A DNA stretch of 47,823 bases from Priapulus caudatus. Its lineage: Eukaryota > Priapulida > Priapulimorpha > Priapulimorphida > Priapulidae. This document shows positions 1 through 10,826 of the stretch, piece by piece (within the stretch, counting starts at the first letter, position 1; the number at the start of each line of letters is the position of its first letter). A program made the translations under genes and the position numbers. The notes beneath the pieces are model-generated. The model made no database searches. It was not told the DNA's origin and saw only the letters and a list, made by a program, of their open reading frames with translations. The stretch covers positions 94,978 through 142,800 of the forward strand of contig NW_014577221.1 of NCBI RefSeq assembly GCF_000485595.1, in the 5' to 3' direction.

Positions 1-330
1 TCGATTGAATCTGCCTGATGCGTGTGTTATTGTGCGCGTGTGCGTGCGTACGTGTGTTATTGTGCGGCGTGGTGCGTGCGTACGTGTGTTATTGTGCGCG
101 TGTGCGTGCGTACGTGTGTTGTTGTGCGTGTGTGCGTGCGTACGTGTGTTGTTGTGCGTGTGTGCGTGCGTACGTGTGTTGTTGTGCGTGCGTACGTGTG
201 TTATGTGCGCGTGTGCGTGGTACTTGTGTATATGTGCGCGGTGCTGGCGTTACTGTTGTTGTTGTGCGGTATTCGTGCGTTACGTGTGTTGTTGTGCGTG
301 TGCTGACGTGCGCTAGTGGTGTTGTCGTGG
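1..330. repeat. GT/GC-rich minisatellite, unit about 29-30 bp
   Basis: Degenerate tandem repeat of units containing GCGTGCGTACGTGTGTT followed by GTTGTGCGTGT, repeating about every 30 bp from the start of the window and decaying by about 330. Every frame gives Cys/Val/Arg-rich translations, so the open frames here are by-products of the repeat. It may begin upstream of the window. Confidence 0.8.
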
Positions 331-2440
331 CTTTGTTTGCGTGTGTGTGCGTGCGTACGTGTGTGTTGGTGTGTCCGTGATGTCGATGGGTTGGTGGTTC
401 AGTGGTTTGGCCTGTGCTGCTCTCTGTGCGGGTGTCGCTGGTCGGTGCGATGTCTCGTAGTCGGTGCGTTAGTGGGGCTGATCGAGGTTTATTTCGTGAT
501 GATTAATCAGATTGTGTATTACAGACTCCAGGTGAGGGTGTGTTTCGTTATATTTGAAGAGAGGAAAAATAAAAATTATTAGCATATCGTGGAAGTGATT
601 ACTGTTTATGCTGGTAGGCACTCTGCTGTAGCTATGTGTATAAGTCGGGTAAGTGCTCAATGTTCTCGCACAGCCGTGACTATACTGCTCTCGTCACACC
701 AGAAAGGTACGCCGAGTTTAAGTTTGCGTTTTGACGAACAAAATGGGTGCTAGGTTGCTTCACAGCGTGGCTGGATGCCTACAGAAAGACATTAACATAT
801 AATGATCACAAGCTAGCAACAATACGTTCTCAATGGTTAGCATCGATTTGTTAGAGATAGGCAGTTATTCTTACTTTGCAGTGTTTTGAGAAATATGATA
901 GGTGTGTTCCTCATTACAATATCAATAAATAGATTGGTTGCGTATACTTGCCTTACTGTTTTACTGGCGAAGCTGTCATTCTTATTCTTTTTACTGGGGT
1001 GCGTGGAATCGTGCGGTGGTGCTGGTGAATGAGTACGTTGCGTTTTGGCAGAAGCGGTGGTTATCCTCGCGCATGTGCGTGGGGCTGTGGTGTGATTTTC
1101 TGTGCTCTGGTCTTAGCTGTGATTGCTCGCAAAAGCTGCATTTGAACGTAAGTGCTCTCCATCTCGGCTCGTGTTGTTTTGATCGTGTGTTTAGTGATTG
1201 TGAGTGAGCCCAATGGTCAGCTGGCTGAGTGAATTTTGTGCGTTAATACTATGAGATACGTCAGAGAGAGAGAGAGAGAGAGAGAGGTAGAGTGTGCGCG
1301 TGCGTGTGTGCGTGCGCGTGCGTGCGTAATACAATGTGTTACAGTAGGGAGAAGTAAGGAATTAGCTACGCTTTCCCACAAAATGTGTTGTTCCACCTTC
1401 AAGTATATTTTCCTTGCTTATACATCTTTGCAAGTACAAGCCGTGCCCACACGCATATGCACCCACACGCATCTCCATTGCAAACCACATACAGGATTGA
1501 CAACACTTTCTAACCCCGTTGACATGTCAGCAACGGCTTAAGAATTGTGATTCGCAGCATGATAGGTTAAACTATAAAAACTACAGAAAATGCACTACAG
1601 TTGAACAGAGAACACTGCTGCCCTGACTGGACCTCCTTCTCTAAATAGAAGCAGAGGCTTAATGGAAGATTTGTGAAACGAAAAAAGTTCTGATTTCTCT
1701 GATCGCCAAAAGTTCTCTGTTATTAGAAGAGATTCACAACGTCGTCAAGTTACAGGATTTACTGTTGAATCTATCAAAGTTTCGAAAGATCGATATTGAA
1801 AATTCTAACACTGTGGTCACTGCTGCAGGACGCTAGCTGCAACCACGTGTCGGCGTGACCTTCGTTGACCTCCCCAGCCTTCCCCAAGCGGCGTCGAAAC
1901 TTCAGTCTCCTCACAGTAGACGAATGCGCTAATCTGTGATGCAAAAGTTAAGGAGTGACAATATTATTTTCGTATCCCATTTTTTCGTTGAGTACATAAG
2001 AAAGGTAGCAATAAAACAATACACAATCGGAAGGAGGAACTGGGAAGAAAAATAACTTACAGCGCAAAAAAACACAAACGCAAGTATAATGCAAACAGGT
2101 GGGAGGTTAGCTAATATATATATTAGCTAAGTAGATAATAGGGAATAATAATAGGGTATTCCCTATTATCTACTTCTGATATTTTGCATTGGCAATCAAC
2201 AAACGCAACCGATTATTGAAATCTACCTATTTATTATGATTGTATAGTGCGAGATTTTATAGTATGAGAGTTGTTTCGACCATGAGAAGATAACGCTCTA
2301 CGCCTACACGCCATCTATATTGTATTTGCACCTAAATCGCAGCTATAAACCTGCCCGAGTCATAAATTAAGGTTACAGAGATATCGGCGAGCGGTCACCA
2401 GTAGTGTGACTCCCCAGTAGCGCGTCACAATCTCCGCACA
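331..2440. other. Non-coding stretch upstream of the SLC10 gene
   Basis: No reading frame here resembles a known protein. It holds an (AG)n microsatellite at about 1,264-1,287 followed by a GT/GC-rich run to about 1,330. At 2,107-2,173 there are two adjacent palindromes: an AT-rich one (TTAGCTAATATATATATTAG and its completion) and a perfect 17-bp inverted repeat with arms 2,131-2,147 and 2,157-2,173. The SLC10 promoter probably lies in the last few hundred bases, but I see no convincing core element. Confidence 0.5.
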
Positions 2441-2651
2441 CCTGTGTTCACATCGCGCGAGGAACACACACGAAGAGCAACGAAGAACACTGGCGAGAAC
2501 GTTTCACCGCAGAGAACCTCCAGCCACCGAACATTTTTGAACACTCGACCGCTCAGAAAAGCTCCGGTCGCGCAACCTCGGCGGCGAACATTCGAACCTT
2601 CGGCTACGCTTCAGATATACTCCATCGCTTTCATATATCGCGTCGACAAAC

Positions 2652-5600
2652 ATGGCGGAAGCGAAGCCCGCCATCGCCGCGACGACGCCGCGACATCTGC
2701 TGCTGCTGCTGCTGCTCGCGCTGGCAGGCGTCGCCCGCGGCGACGAGGTCGTATTCTCGACGGGCGACGAGCTGCGGCCGCTCATCATGACCGAGCAACG
2801 CGCGGTGAACTTCACTTGGTACGTCGAGCGCGCCAACCGCACTCGCGCCACCGCCGCCGCCGCTGCCGGCACGTGTCGCCTCCAGGTGAAGAGCGCGGAC
2901 GAGTTCCATGCGAGCGTCGTTGAGTTCTCGCCGACGGAGTTCGACTGCGCGAGCGAGGTCGTCACGGGCGACGTCGTCCTCCAGGGCGAGTTTGTCGGCC
3001 TCACCTGGCTCCACCTATGGGAGACGGTCGCCGACGACGACATAGAGGGCGCTGGCAGCGGCCTGAAGGATGTAGAGGGCGCTAGCGGCGGCCTGAAGGA
3101 TGTAGAGGGCGCTGGCGGCGGTCTGAAGGATGTAGAGGGCGCTGGCGGCGGCCTGAAGGATGCAGAGGGCGCTGGTGACGGCCTGAAGGATGTAGATGGC
3201 GCTGGCGGCGGTGCGGAGCGGCCGCGGCTCATCAGCGACACGTTTGTCGTTGCCGTGGTGCTGCAGCCGTCCGCCATCGACGTTGTCTTCAATCTCGTTC
3301 TCAGCATCATGATCACCACCAACAACTTTGGCTTCGGCTGCAAGCTGAAGACGTCGGTCATCGTGAAGATCTGCCGGCGTCCGCGGCTGCTCGCCGTTGC
3401 TCTCTTCATGCTGCTCGTCTTCATGCCTCTGGTAGGTGGCTCCTGCAGCTCAACTCATTCACTTCATTCAACTCAATTCATAGCTCGACTCGCCAGCTAA
3501 CTCGTGAGATGTTTCACACGCCCCAACGTCGAAACGTTTGCGTGTTAGGACATTTGTGATACATGCACGAGTAATATGGTAATATGTATATATTACCCTG
3601 TTACCGTGAAACTTTAAAATAAATGTTGATTAAAATTACCCTATTACTCGTGCAGGTATCACAAATGTACTAACTTACATGCAAACGTTTCGATGTTGGG
3701 TCCTGTGAACGAGTTAGCCGGCGAGTCAAGCTGTCATAGCTTTCCGCCTCTCACAGCTCTCCACCTCTCATAGCTCTCCACCTCTCATAGCTCTCCACCT
3801 CTCATAGCTCTCCGCCTCTCATAGCTCTCCACCTCTCATAGCTCTCTACCTCTCATAGCTCTCTACCTCTCATAGCTCTCCAGCTCTCATAGCGCGTCTT
3901 CATGCCTCTGGTAGGCAGCTCTCCACCTCTCATAGCGGGACTCGCTTCTTGTTACGCAGAAGATATTCTGTCATTACATTGCATCTTTTTAGCTCATCAT
4001 CTATTATATATTGTATATATTATCTTATTACTTACAAATATTTACTTATATTTACTTTAATATTATTCTTTATTTATACATATATATATATATATATTAA
4101 ACTTTATATATTTATCTATTATATCCATTATATACTTATCATCTATATTTCATTGCTCAGGTTCACTTTACAACTCCAATACACACTCATTATCATTGAT
4201 AATCACCCTAACCAAATAATAACCTAAAACCAACCTAACCTTAACCATTAATCTAGTAACCCTAATTGACTTTTACATTTTCTGCATAATTTCACTCTAC
4301 AATTATCCCTGGAAGTAAAAGCTATAAAATCCGTGAGATCCTGAGATATCACTAGCTAAGATGTTCGACTCGTGCCCGCTTAAAAATTAACAGTTTCCAT
4401 TTCTTTGCAGTACTCCTATCTACTCGCAAAGTTAAACGAGCTTGGAGGATACGTGGACCCAACAATACTGCTGGGAATAGTGCTGACAGGAATGTCCCCT
4501 AGTGGTGGAAACAGCAACATCTGGGCTTTCTTGCTAGGGGGCATCTTGGAGTTAAGCATTACCTTGACCACGTTTATGACTATTTGTTCTGCCGGTAAGC
4601 CATTGAGACGCGTTATTGTATACATAAATACCTTTCTCAGAGGCGCGTATACAGCAGAGACGATCCGCATTGAGAACACCGTAAATATTTCGCGAAGAAT
4701 TCTCTGCAGAAGGAAGAAGGTGTACAGTGTCGAGTCGTTATTGACTAATGCCTTGTTGCTTTAGGTTCGCTGCCCATGTGGTTCGCGATACTCGGTAAAT
4801 CCTACGCCGGCCAGGCAAACGTCGTGATTCCATACAGCAACATGTTCATAACTCTCTCCATGTTAATCGTGCCCCTCATCGCAGGCATACTGCTGCAGTA
4901 CTTCTTACCTAAGGTGAGTTTCCACGCCGAGATTCCCGCTTGTAAATAATCGAACATTGGCGCACCACGACGCAGCACAGCAAAGATCGACTAGCGATTA
5001 TTACCATAGTTAACCAGAGTATCTGGTAAGTAGAGTCTCAACGAGATGCATCAGCGTCGCCATGACAACGCTCGCATCGCAAATTCGCAAAGGAAAATCG
5101 GGTTACAATAGTGATGTGCATGGTTCGTGGGGAACTGTGCCGACGTCTGCCCCACCATTCACACGAGACTTTGTTGTAGTAATGCCCCCATGATCGGTTG
5201 TCTCCACCATGTTCACAATGCCACCAATCAGTTTCAACACCCAACTATCGATCTTCCACTGAATCCAGCTCACCTAAAACGAGAATCCATGCCAACTCTT
5301 TTGTTACACCAGCGTGTATATATAATACAACTTGGAATCTCAGACATAAAACAGAACCACAACTACACCATCAATAAATTAATCAAAAAAAAAAAAAATC
5401 ATTCGCTTCGTTCCGCAGGTGGCCGAGTTCATCGGTAAGTGCGTGCGTCCGATGACACTGCTGCTGCTGCTGGGGCTGCTCATCACTGCAGCCCTGCGCT
5501 ACTGGTACGTATTCTGGCTGCTGACGTGGCCGCTCGTGCTGACGGGCATGGCCGTGCCGTACGGCGGCATGCTGTTCGGTGGGCTGGTCGCGCGCGCGTG

Positions 5601-6429
5601 TCGGCAGCCGTGGCCCGTCATGCTGACGTGGGGCATCGAGTGCGGCTACCGCAACGCCAGCATCCCGCTGCTCATCCTCAGCACGGCGTTCCCACGACCC
5701 GAGGCCGACCTCGCCTCCATGATCCCCGTCTTCTTCTACATGGTCACGCCGATCCCGATGCTCGTGTTCTTCGTCATCCGCTACACGGTGATCGTGCGCC
5801 GCAAGCTGCGCGAGAAGCGCGCGTCCGAGAAGCTCCCCGCGCCGCCCCAAGAAGCCGACCGTGACGCGGGAGAGCATGCCAGCAAACCAGACGCCAGCAA
5901 ACCAGACGCCAGCGAACCAGACGCCAGCAAACCAGATGCCAGCAAACCAGACGCCAGCAAACCAGACGCCAGCAAACCAGACGCCAGCAAACCAGACGCC
6001 AGCAAACCAGACGCCAGCAAACCAGACGCCAGCAAACCGGACGCCAGCGAACCGGACGTTACCGAACCGGACGTTACCAAACCGGACGTCGCCAACCACA
6101 CGCAGGTAGAGGTTCCCGTCCACACGCAGCCGGACCGCAAGAAGAGCCGCGGCAGATCGTTCCTGCAGGAGATGCTCTCGCCGGATGGCCCCGATCGGAA
6201 GAGGAGCCGCACCAAGTCGATCCTGCAGGAGATATCGTCGCTCGTGACGCAGGACGAAGCGCTGCGAGAGGCGATCGTGGAAGCGAGTGACGAGGTCGGA
6301 TTCGGCACGCTGCCGTCGCCGCCGCGACGCCGCGCTGCGTCGCACGACGCCGGCAACCACGTCAAGGTCGACGTCAACGATGAGACGGTCATCGTCGACG
6401 CGATGGAGATGCAATCACAGAGGTTGTAG
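2652..6429 (+). CDS. SLC10-family sodium/bile-acid symporter-like transporter, 4 exons
   Basis: Exons 2652-3431, 4411-4594, 4765-4913 and 5419-6429, all GT-AG and phase-consistent, give about 707 residues. Residues 1-30 form a signal peptide with a poly-Leu core. A lumenal/extracellular domain follows with N-glycosylation sequons (NFT, NRT) and six 10-residue EGAGGGLKDV-like repeats. The transporter bundle starts near residue 205 and shows SLC10 hallmarks: NFGFGCK, GMSPSGGNSN (family GCSPGGNxSN) and the helix with IECGYRN (family E-x-G-x-Q-N). The C-terminal tail carries 14 ASKPD-type repeats (about residues 525-594). The N-terminal ectodomain recalls SLC10A3/A5-type members more than ileal or hepatic carriers. 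In the sodium-site motif the usual Gln is Arg (about residue 449, four after the conserved Glu), so Na+ coupling and substrate are uncertain. The start is the ATG preceding the signal peptide (AACATGG context). Candidate poly(A) signal AATAAA lies near 7,257. Confidence 0.88.
3045..3224 (+). repeat. 30-bp coding minisatellite in SLC10 exon 1
   Basis: Six in-frame 30-bp units coding EGAGGGLKDV-like decapeptides (variants S, D and A at single positions). Because each unit is ten codons, copy-number change would keep the frame. It lies in the predicted extracellular domain just before the first membrane helix. Confidence 0.9.
3475..3735. mobile_element. MITE-like inverted-repeat element in SLC10 intron 1
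   Basis: Imperfect terminal inverted repeats of roughly 110 bp: the left arm contains GACTCGCCAGCTAACTCGT and CGAAACGTTTGCGTG, and the right arm contains their reverse complements (ACGAGTTAGCCGGCGAGTC). The arms meet in an AT-rich centre near 3,600. There is no coding capacity and no target-site duplication that I could define, so the class is unassigned. Confidence 0.65.
3740..3930. repeat. 19-bp minisatellite with a duplicated exon-1 splice junction
   Basis: About nine units of CTCTCATAGCTCTCCACCT. Near its end (about 3,896-3,916) is a 20-bp near-copy of the exon 1 / intron 1 junction (CTTCATGCCTCTGGTAGG), followed by one more repeat unit. This places a second donor-like GTAGG site inside intron 1. 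Confidence 0.75.
5878..6087 (+). repeat. 15-bp coding minisatellite in the SLC10 cytoplasmic tail
   Basis: Fourteen 15-bp units (GCCAGCAAACCAGAC and variants) coding ASKPD, ASEPD, VTEPD or VTKPD. The central eight ASKPD units are almost identical at the DNA level, which suggests recent expansion and probable length polymorphism. The tail is charged, Pro-rich and presumably disordered. Confidence 0.92.
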
Positions 6430-6476
6430 GTCGAACTTTCGCGATCGATCGGCAATATCGTGCAATCACGCTAGGG

Positions 6477-6663
6477 CAGGGGTTCTTAACCTGTGGTCCA
6501 TGGACCCCTTTGGGATCCGTGGATGGGCTTCAGGGGGGTCCGTGAACCAGGCGCAATTTTGTGGTTATGTGCTTATGTGCATTTTTCTGGAGAGGGGTTC
6601 GTAGCTCTCTCCAGATACTCAAAGGGGTCCATGACTTAAAAAAGGTAAAGAATCGAACCACTG
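6477..6663. mobile_element. hAT-type MITE (187 bp)
   Basis: The ends are CAGGGGTTCTTAACC and, in reverse complement, CAGTGGTTCGATTCTTTACC. They are flanked by 8-bp direct repeats CGCTAGGG (6,469-6,476) and CGCTAAGG (6,664-6,671) with one mismatch. An 8-bp duplication with CAG-GGTT ends is the hAT superfamily signature. It sits 48 bp past the SLC10 stop. The contig on the other side of the N gap begins inside another copy of the same element at 16,414. Confidence 0.8.
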
Positions 6664-7397
6664 CGCTAAGGGCTCACGCACCCACCAGCCATTAGACAAC
6701 CCGCTGCATTAGATTCAGCAGGTGTTACCCAGGCTGTGAGGTGGGCACGTAATGACTGCACTCTGCATCTCGGATTTTACAGTTTAAACTTAAATCTCTA
6801 TTCGGCGCTAGAGAGCTGAAACATATTCGTGCACGAAAAATGAGACAATGGCTTGATAAAATAAACTAGCGTTAAATGGCTTAATTACCTGTAGTTAGTA
6901 TAGTCTTACTTCCTATAATTGTATATATTTCATATACTAGTTTCAAACCCTGCTCTGGACAACAAAGATATCATTATAGCATTTATGAATCAAGCAGTTT
7001 CCCACTTATAAAGCACCTAAATGTGTAATACCATGAACACACGCGCGCACGCGCGTGCATGCGTGCGTGCATGCGTGCGTGTGTATATTTTGTAGATATG
7101 TTCATGATAATGCCTATTGGAAATACCTGGATATTCGTGTTATACAAGGCATATGCGATGGGTATATCTACACTCAGTTTACAGTAGTTATAGCTAGCAC
7201 CAACAACAACAATTCTGCTAGTACGTACATTCTTAGCTCAGCCATAAACGCTCGACAATAAAGTGTTCACATACTAAATTGCAATCAAACTGAACTTTGT
7301 CTCTGTGGTGTAGCAATTTCAAGGAGCATCACTGGTACGTTTATTACATCTAGAGTTCCGGTGATGCCATAGCCTAGCCCACACAGTAGAGCTCATA

Positions 7398-7596
7398 GGG
7401 TCTATGTCTCCCTGGGTACTGCCGGAACGTACCCTGAACGTACGCTGGTAACTATCTGATATGGTTAGGGTTAGGGTTAGGGAGTAGGCGTAAGCGACTC
7501 CCTAGACTCGTTAGTGGAGTAGGCGAAGTACGGTCTGGCATATTAGAAGTTACCAGGGTACGTTCCGGCAGTACCCAGGGAGATCGACATAGACCC
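7398..7596. mobile_element. Palindromic element with telomere-like core, type-A arms, copy 1
   Basis: The arms begin GGGTCTATGTCTCCCTGGG and continue GTACTGCCGGAACGTACC; the right end is their reverse complement ending CATAGACCC. The centre holds GGTAACTATCTGATATGG, then (GGTTAG)3, then GAGTAGGCGTA. No coding capacity. Related copies are at 17,304-17,510 and 38,224-38,471, and type-B relatives at 9,395-9,538 and 18,136-18,279. Confidence 0.75.
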
Positions 7597-7844
7597 GACG
7601 AGCCACAGTAGAGGGAATTGTGACTAGCGAGTCAACACTAATGCCGATATCCAACAGAAAACAGACGGTGACATAAATCTTCAGATAACACAGATACTAA
7701 AAGTGATGGAACATGGGACTATAGATAGACTGGGATGGCAACAGTGTTGGAAATGGCAGCCTGTCCCTCAACTTAGCACTGGTAACTTTTAAACAAGACT
7801 GGCCTATTTATATGGATTTTACCATAGGTTATATAGTAGAAATA

Positions 7845-9016
7845 ACAAGTGCCGCGGAGCGACAGCGCTCATCTAACGTCTACTGCGGTGACTCTGTGGT
7901 GGAGTGGTGGGATTCTAGTAAACCCTGTTAGTCCCAAATGTGTTCACATACACGCCTAAACAGTGGAATGCACAGGGATGGTATCAGGAACCTTCTCAAA
8001 GGAATGTTCGTTGGGATCGTTATGAAAGTTGCCACGAGATGGCGCGTACGTTTAAGTGTCTTCAGATTAAAGATGGAAGCTCTCATCGTACGTAGTAGCA
8101 ACAACTATTTGCAAGACAGAATAGGTAAGCACTCATCCATTTACCTACGCAAGCCTACAGGCTGCAAATTGCAATAGAGAGCTGCCACCTGTAACCAATT
8201 AACGCAGGCAAAAACTACACAGTACTATCACCAACACATGCACTGGCAGTAGCCACTGGCAGTGGCATACGTTACATGTAACATACTGACAGTACAGAAT
8301 GCCATAGAAATTATACGATTTAAGGAACATAAACCTTCTTTAACCAAATTTAGCTTTTGAAATTTCACTGTGACATTGTAGCCTCATACATCCAGGCATG
8401 TATAGATTCTACTAGCAAACCCGGCAGTCAAATTCTTTTTAACAGACAGTCAACAAATCCATGTTTAACCCTCCTCTTGAGGGTCAAAAGGTTATCTGAC
8501 ACTTACTCTTCGCATGTCAGCAGAAAGTAGATTTCATGGTCCTTTCAACAATGCCATAAAAATACTAGGTCACCGCTGAAACAAAAAAGTTTTTCAATCG
8601 CTCCGTCAGACCATGTCCTCATAAAATGTCTAAAATCTGCCCTGTGCCCATTGAACTTTGACCTGTGACCTCCAATTTCGGCACAGTGATGGCTTTTCCT
8701 ACCATGATGCTATACACCAACTATCACGAGCCTAGGTCGAGCCGTTTAGATTTGTGCCGCAATTCTGCATTTCCTCCCTATACCTTAAGTTAAGGAGTGA
8801 ATGTTCCCCCTTCTTTTACACCTCTTGACCTTTGACCTTTGACCCCCAGCTTCGACATCCCAACTCGTTTTGACGATCCCCCCCCAATGTGCCAAATATC
8901 GTGACCGTACGTCGAGCGGTTAAGATTTGTGCCCAACTGTTGACAGACGGACGGACGGACGGACGGACGGACGATCATGTGATTCTACAAGCTGCATCTG
9001 ACCATGTCAGATGAGC
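7845..9016. mobile_element. Non-autonomous Helentron/pearl-like element (1.17 kb), present only in copy 1
   Basis: The limits are defined by comparison with two empty sites (copy 2 near 17,760, and the inverted fragment near 37,965), where AGAAATAAAAATATTT is uninterrupted. The insert begins ACAAGTGCCGCGGAGCG. Near its 3' end it carries a GGAC tetranucleotide array (about 8,947-8,973), then a perfect hairpin CATCTGAC-CAT-GTCAGATG (8,995-9,013), ending AGC before TAAAAAT. GCTCATCT near the 5' end matches the reverse complement of the 3' end, like a subterminal inverted repeat. A tetranucleotide array plus a 3' hairpin without clear long TIRs is the plan of pearl/HINE-type elements of marine invertebrates. 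The classification is inference; the insertion is directly seen. Confidence 0.6.
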
Positions 9017-9394
9017 TAAAAATATTTGGAATCAGTACTGGCTGGGTTTTCAAATTTATTTCTGAGACTACGATTATTTCCAAGTTGTAACGATGGTAGT
9101 AAAAAATATCAACCAAAGTGAGAACAAGCACTATATTTAAAATATAATACATTAGACCAATTCACATAAAAACATTATAAGTATTGCCTTTTGTTACAGG
9201 TGCTAACTCTACAGTGCACAATTTAAAACATTTAAAAAAAGGATACTTTTCATCTAAAGTAATCACTTTGCTCCATGGATTTGTATGTAAACTGTTCCAC
9301 TTGAAAAGCTGTATGATTCCGCTCTCCAATCCTACAGCCACCAGATACCTGCAGATAAACCTAGGATTATAGTGGTCATCACTCATTAGAGCTG

Positions 9395-9538
9395 AAGGGG
9401 TCGTTGTCGTATATAATATGTAGTACCCGAGGTGTCGGCGAGCATGTCGCCTACGCCTACTCCCTAACCCTAACCCTAACCATATCAGATAGTTACCTCG
9501 GGTACATATTATACGCCATTATACGACAACGACCCTTC
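9395..9538. mobile_element. Palindromic element with telomere-like core, type-B arms, copy 1
   Basis: The arms are GAAGGGGTCGTTGTCGTATA and, on the right, ACGACAACGACCCTTC, with an inner pair GTACCCGAGGT / ACCTCGGGTAC. The core is the same as in type A but inverted: CGCCTACGCCTACTCC, (CTAACC)3, ATATCAGATAGTTACC. The paralogous or allelic copy is at 18,136-18,279. Confidence 0.7.
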
Positions 9539-10240
9539 GTGCCTCATTAGGTAATACTATGAAGCAGAACCAACGTGTTTTACCTGATCAGTGCATCAAA
9601 GAATCTAGAGCACAAAGATTCTGTGTGCTAAGTCGAGGCCATCTTCGCATTTCAATTAATAATTCGTAACTATAATTCATGTTATATGTTTGTATTATTT
9701 TACTCATAATTCGTTCATATTATGATAACGAGTTTATATTGTGTTAATTTATGTTATAGTTATTTACGATTCCATCCGTTGTATTTCTAGACGTTTGCCA
9801 ATATCGGTTTTACAATCTGTCAAATCTTCACCAGGGGGGGGCTTGCCTAGAAATGTGTGGAATTTTTTTAAACATTTTTATACTTGTAGACTGGCTAGAA
9901 TGTGGGCCACAATGCTTTTGCAAGAAATATACTTACTCTCCACTCGAGCAAAGAACGAAAGGCATGTCAATAGCTGTTATGGAATCGTCTAGTTGCAGGG
10001 GGTCGGGGCATGCTTGGACAATACCAAGACAACTGTCTTTCCTTTGTTCCTGTGTCACCTGCCACATCACGACCTGTTTCAACAGCACAAGAGGTTACCA
10101 TTATGTATAGTTCAAGTCTAAAAACGTATAGAAGTAATCACGTGACTAGAAGTGTATCACGACTAAACATTTTGATGGACAAGGAAGCATTTTATGCACA
10201 CCACGAAACCTTTTGTATGCTGATATATTAAGCTACAAAG

Positions 10241-10418
10241 TACAGTGGAACCCCGAGTTGACGCGAATTCGGATATAACGCAATGAGTCGTTGGACCCCT
10301 AGCTTTTTTTGCTCTTATATAGCCACGTATATATAACCCCGATTTAGTGCGACCCCGCTTTTCTCGCAATGACATTTTATGGACCCAAACCATCACATTA
10401 TAATGGGACTATACTGTA
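10241..10418. mobile_element. Tc1/mariner (pogo/Tigger-like) MITE, copy 1
   Basis: The left end is TACAGTGGAACCCCGAGTTG; the right end in reverse complement is TACAGTATAGTCCCATTATA. TA dinucleotides bound both ends. The outer CAGT-G-CCCC pattern and the internal complementary arms fit the pogo/Tigger style. There is no transposase. The equivalent element in copy 2 is at 18,978-19,155. Confidence 0.65.
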
Positions 10419-10826
10419 TAACATGCTGCTGTAAGCTGGTGTAGGTATAGAAGGTACAATGTTGCTCTGATTGATGGCTAACTAATAACTTGACAGTAAA
10501 CGTTTTCCATAGGGAAAAACCTACGGACATTAGTGAGTGTGGCAAATCTACACAGGTATTGCTTATACTAACAGTAATGATCGACTTTATGGTAGCCATA
10601 AATTGGGATAGCAAGCATTTATGATCCGTAATTCAGGTGCGACTTGCCCAATGGCAAGCATAATATCAAGAGTACATGATAATCGAGATGTGCTCTATTA
10701 TGTACTCTTGATAATATCCATACCCAGCACCCCAAAAGTTTGCTCATGCCAAATACACTGGCGAACCATGATTCCACGGTAATGCCACAAGGTTTACAAT
10801 TTAAACAAGATAAGGACAGCACTTAC

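Noticed and set aside
5-582. Several Cys/Val-rich open frames at the window start
   Set aside because: They are translations of a GT/GC minisatellite in three frames, with no protein-like composition.
2504-3424. 306-codon minus-strand frame opposite SLC10 exon 1
   Set aside because: Low-complexity Pro/Ser-rich shadow of GC-rich coding DNA on the plus strand.
5383-6455. Long minus-strand open frames opposite SLC10 exon 4, with FAGVW-type or SGLLA-type repeats
   Set aside because: Antisense shadows of the ASKPD-coding minisatellite. The plus strand has splice-consistent transporter motifs.
6640-6665. tRNA T-loop-like sequence (GGTTCGATTC on the minus strand)
   Set aside because: It is the terminal inverted repeat of the hAT MITE; no acceptor, D or anticodon arms surround it.
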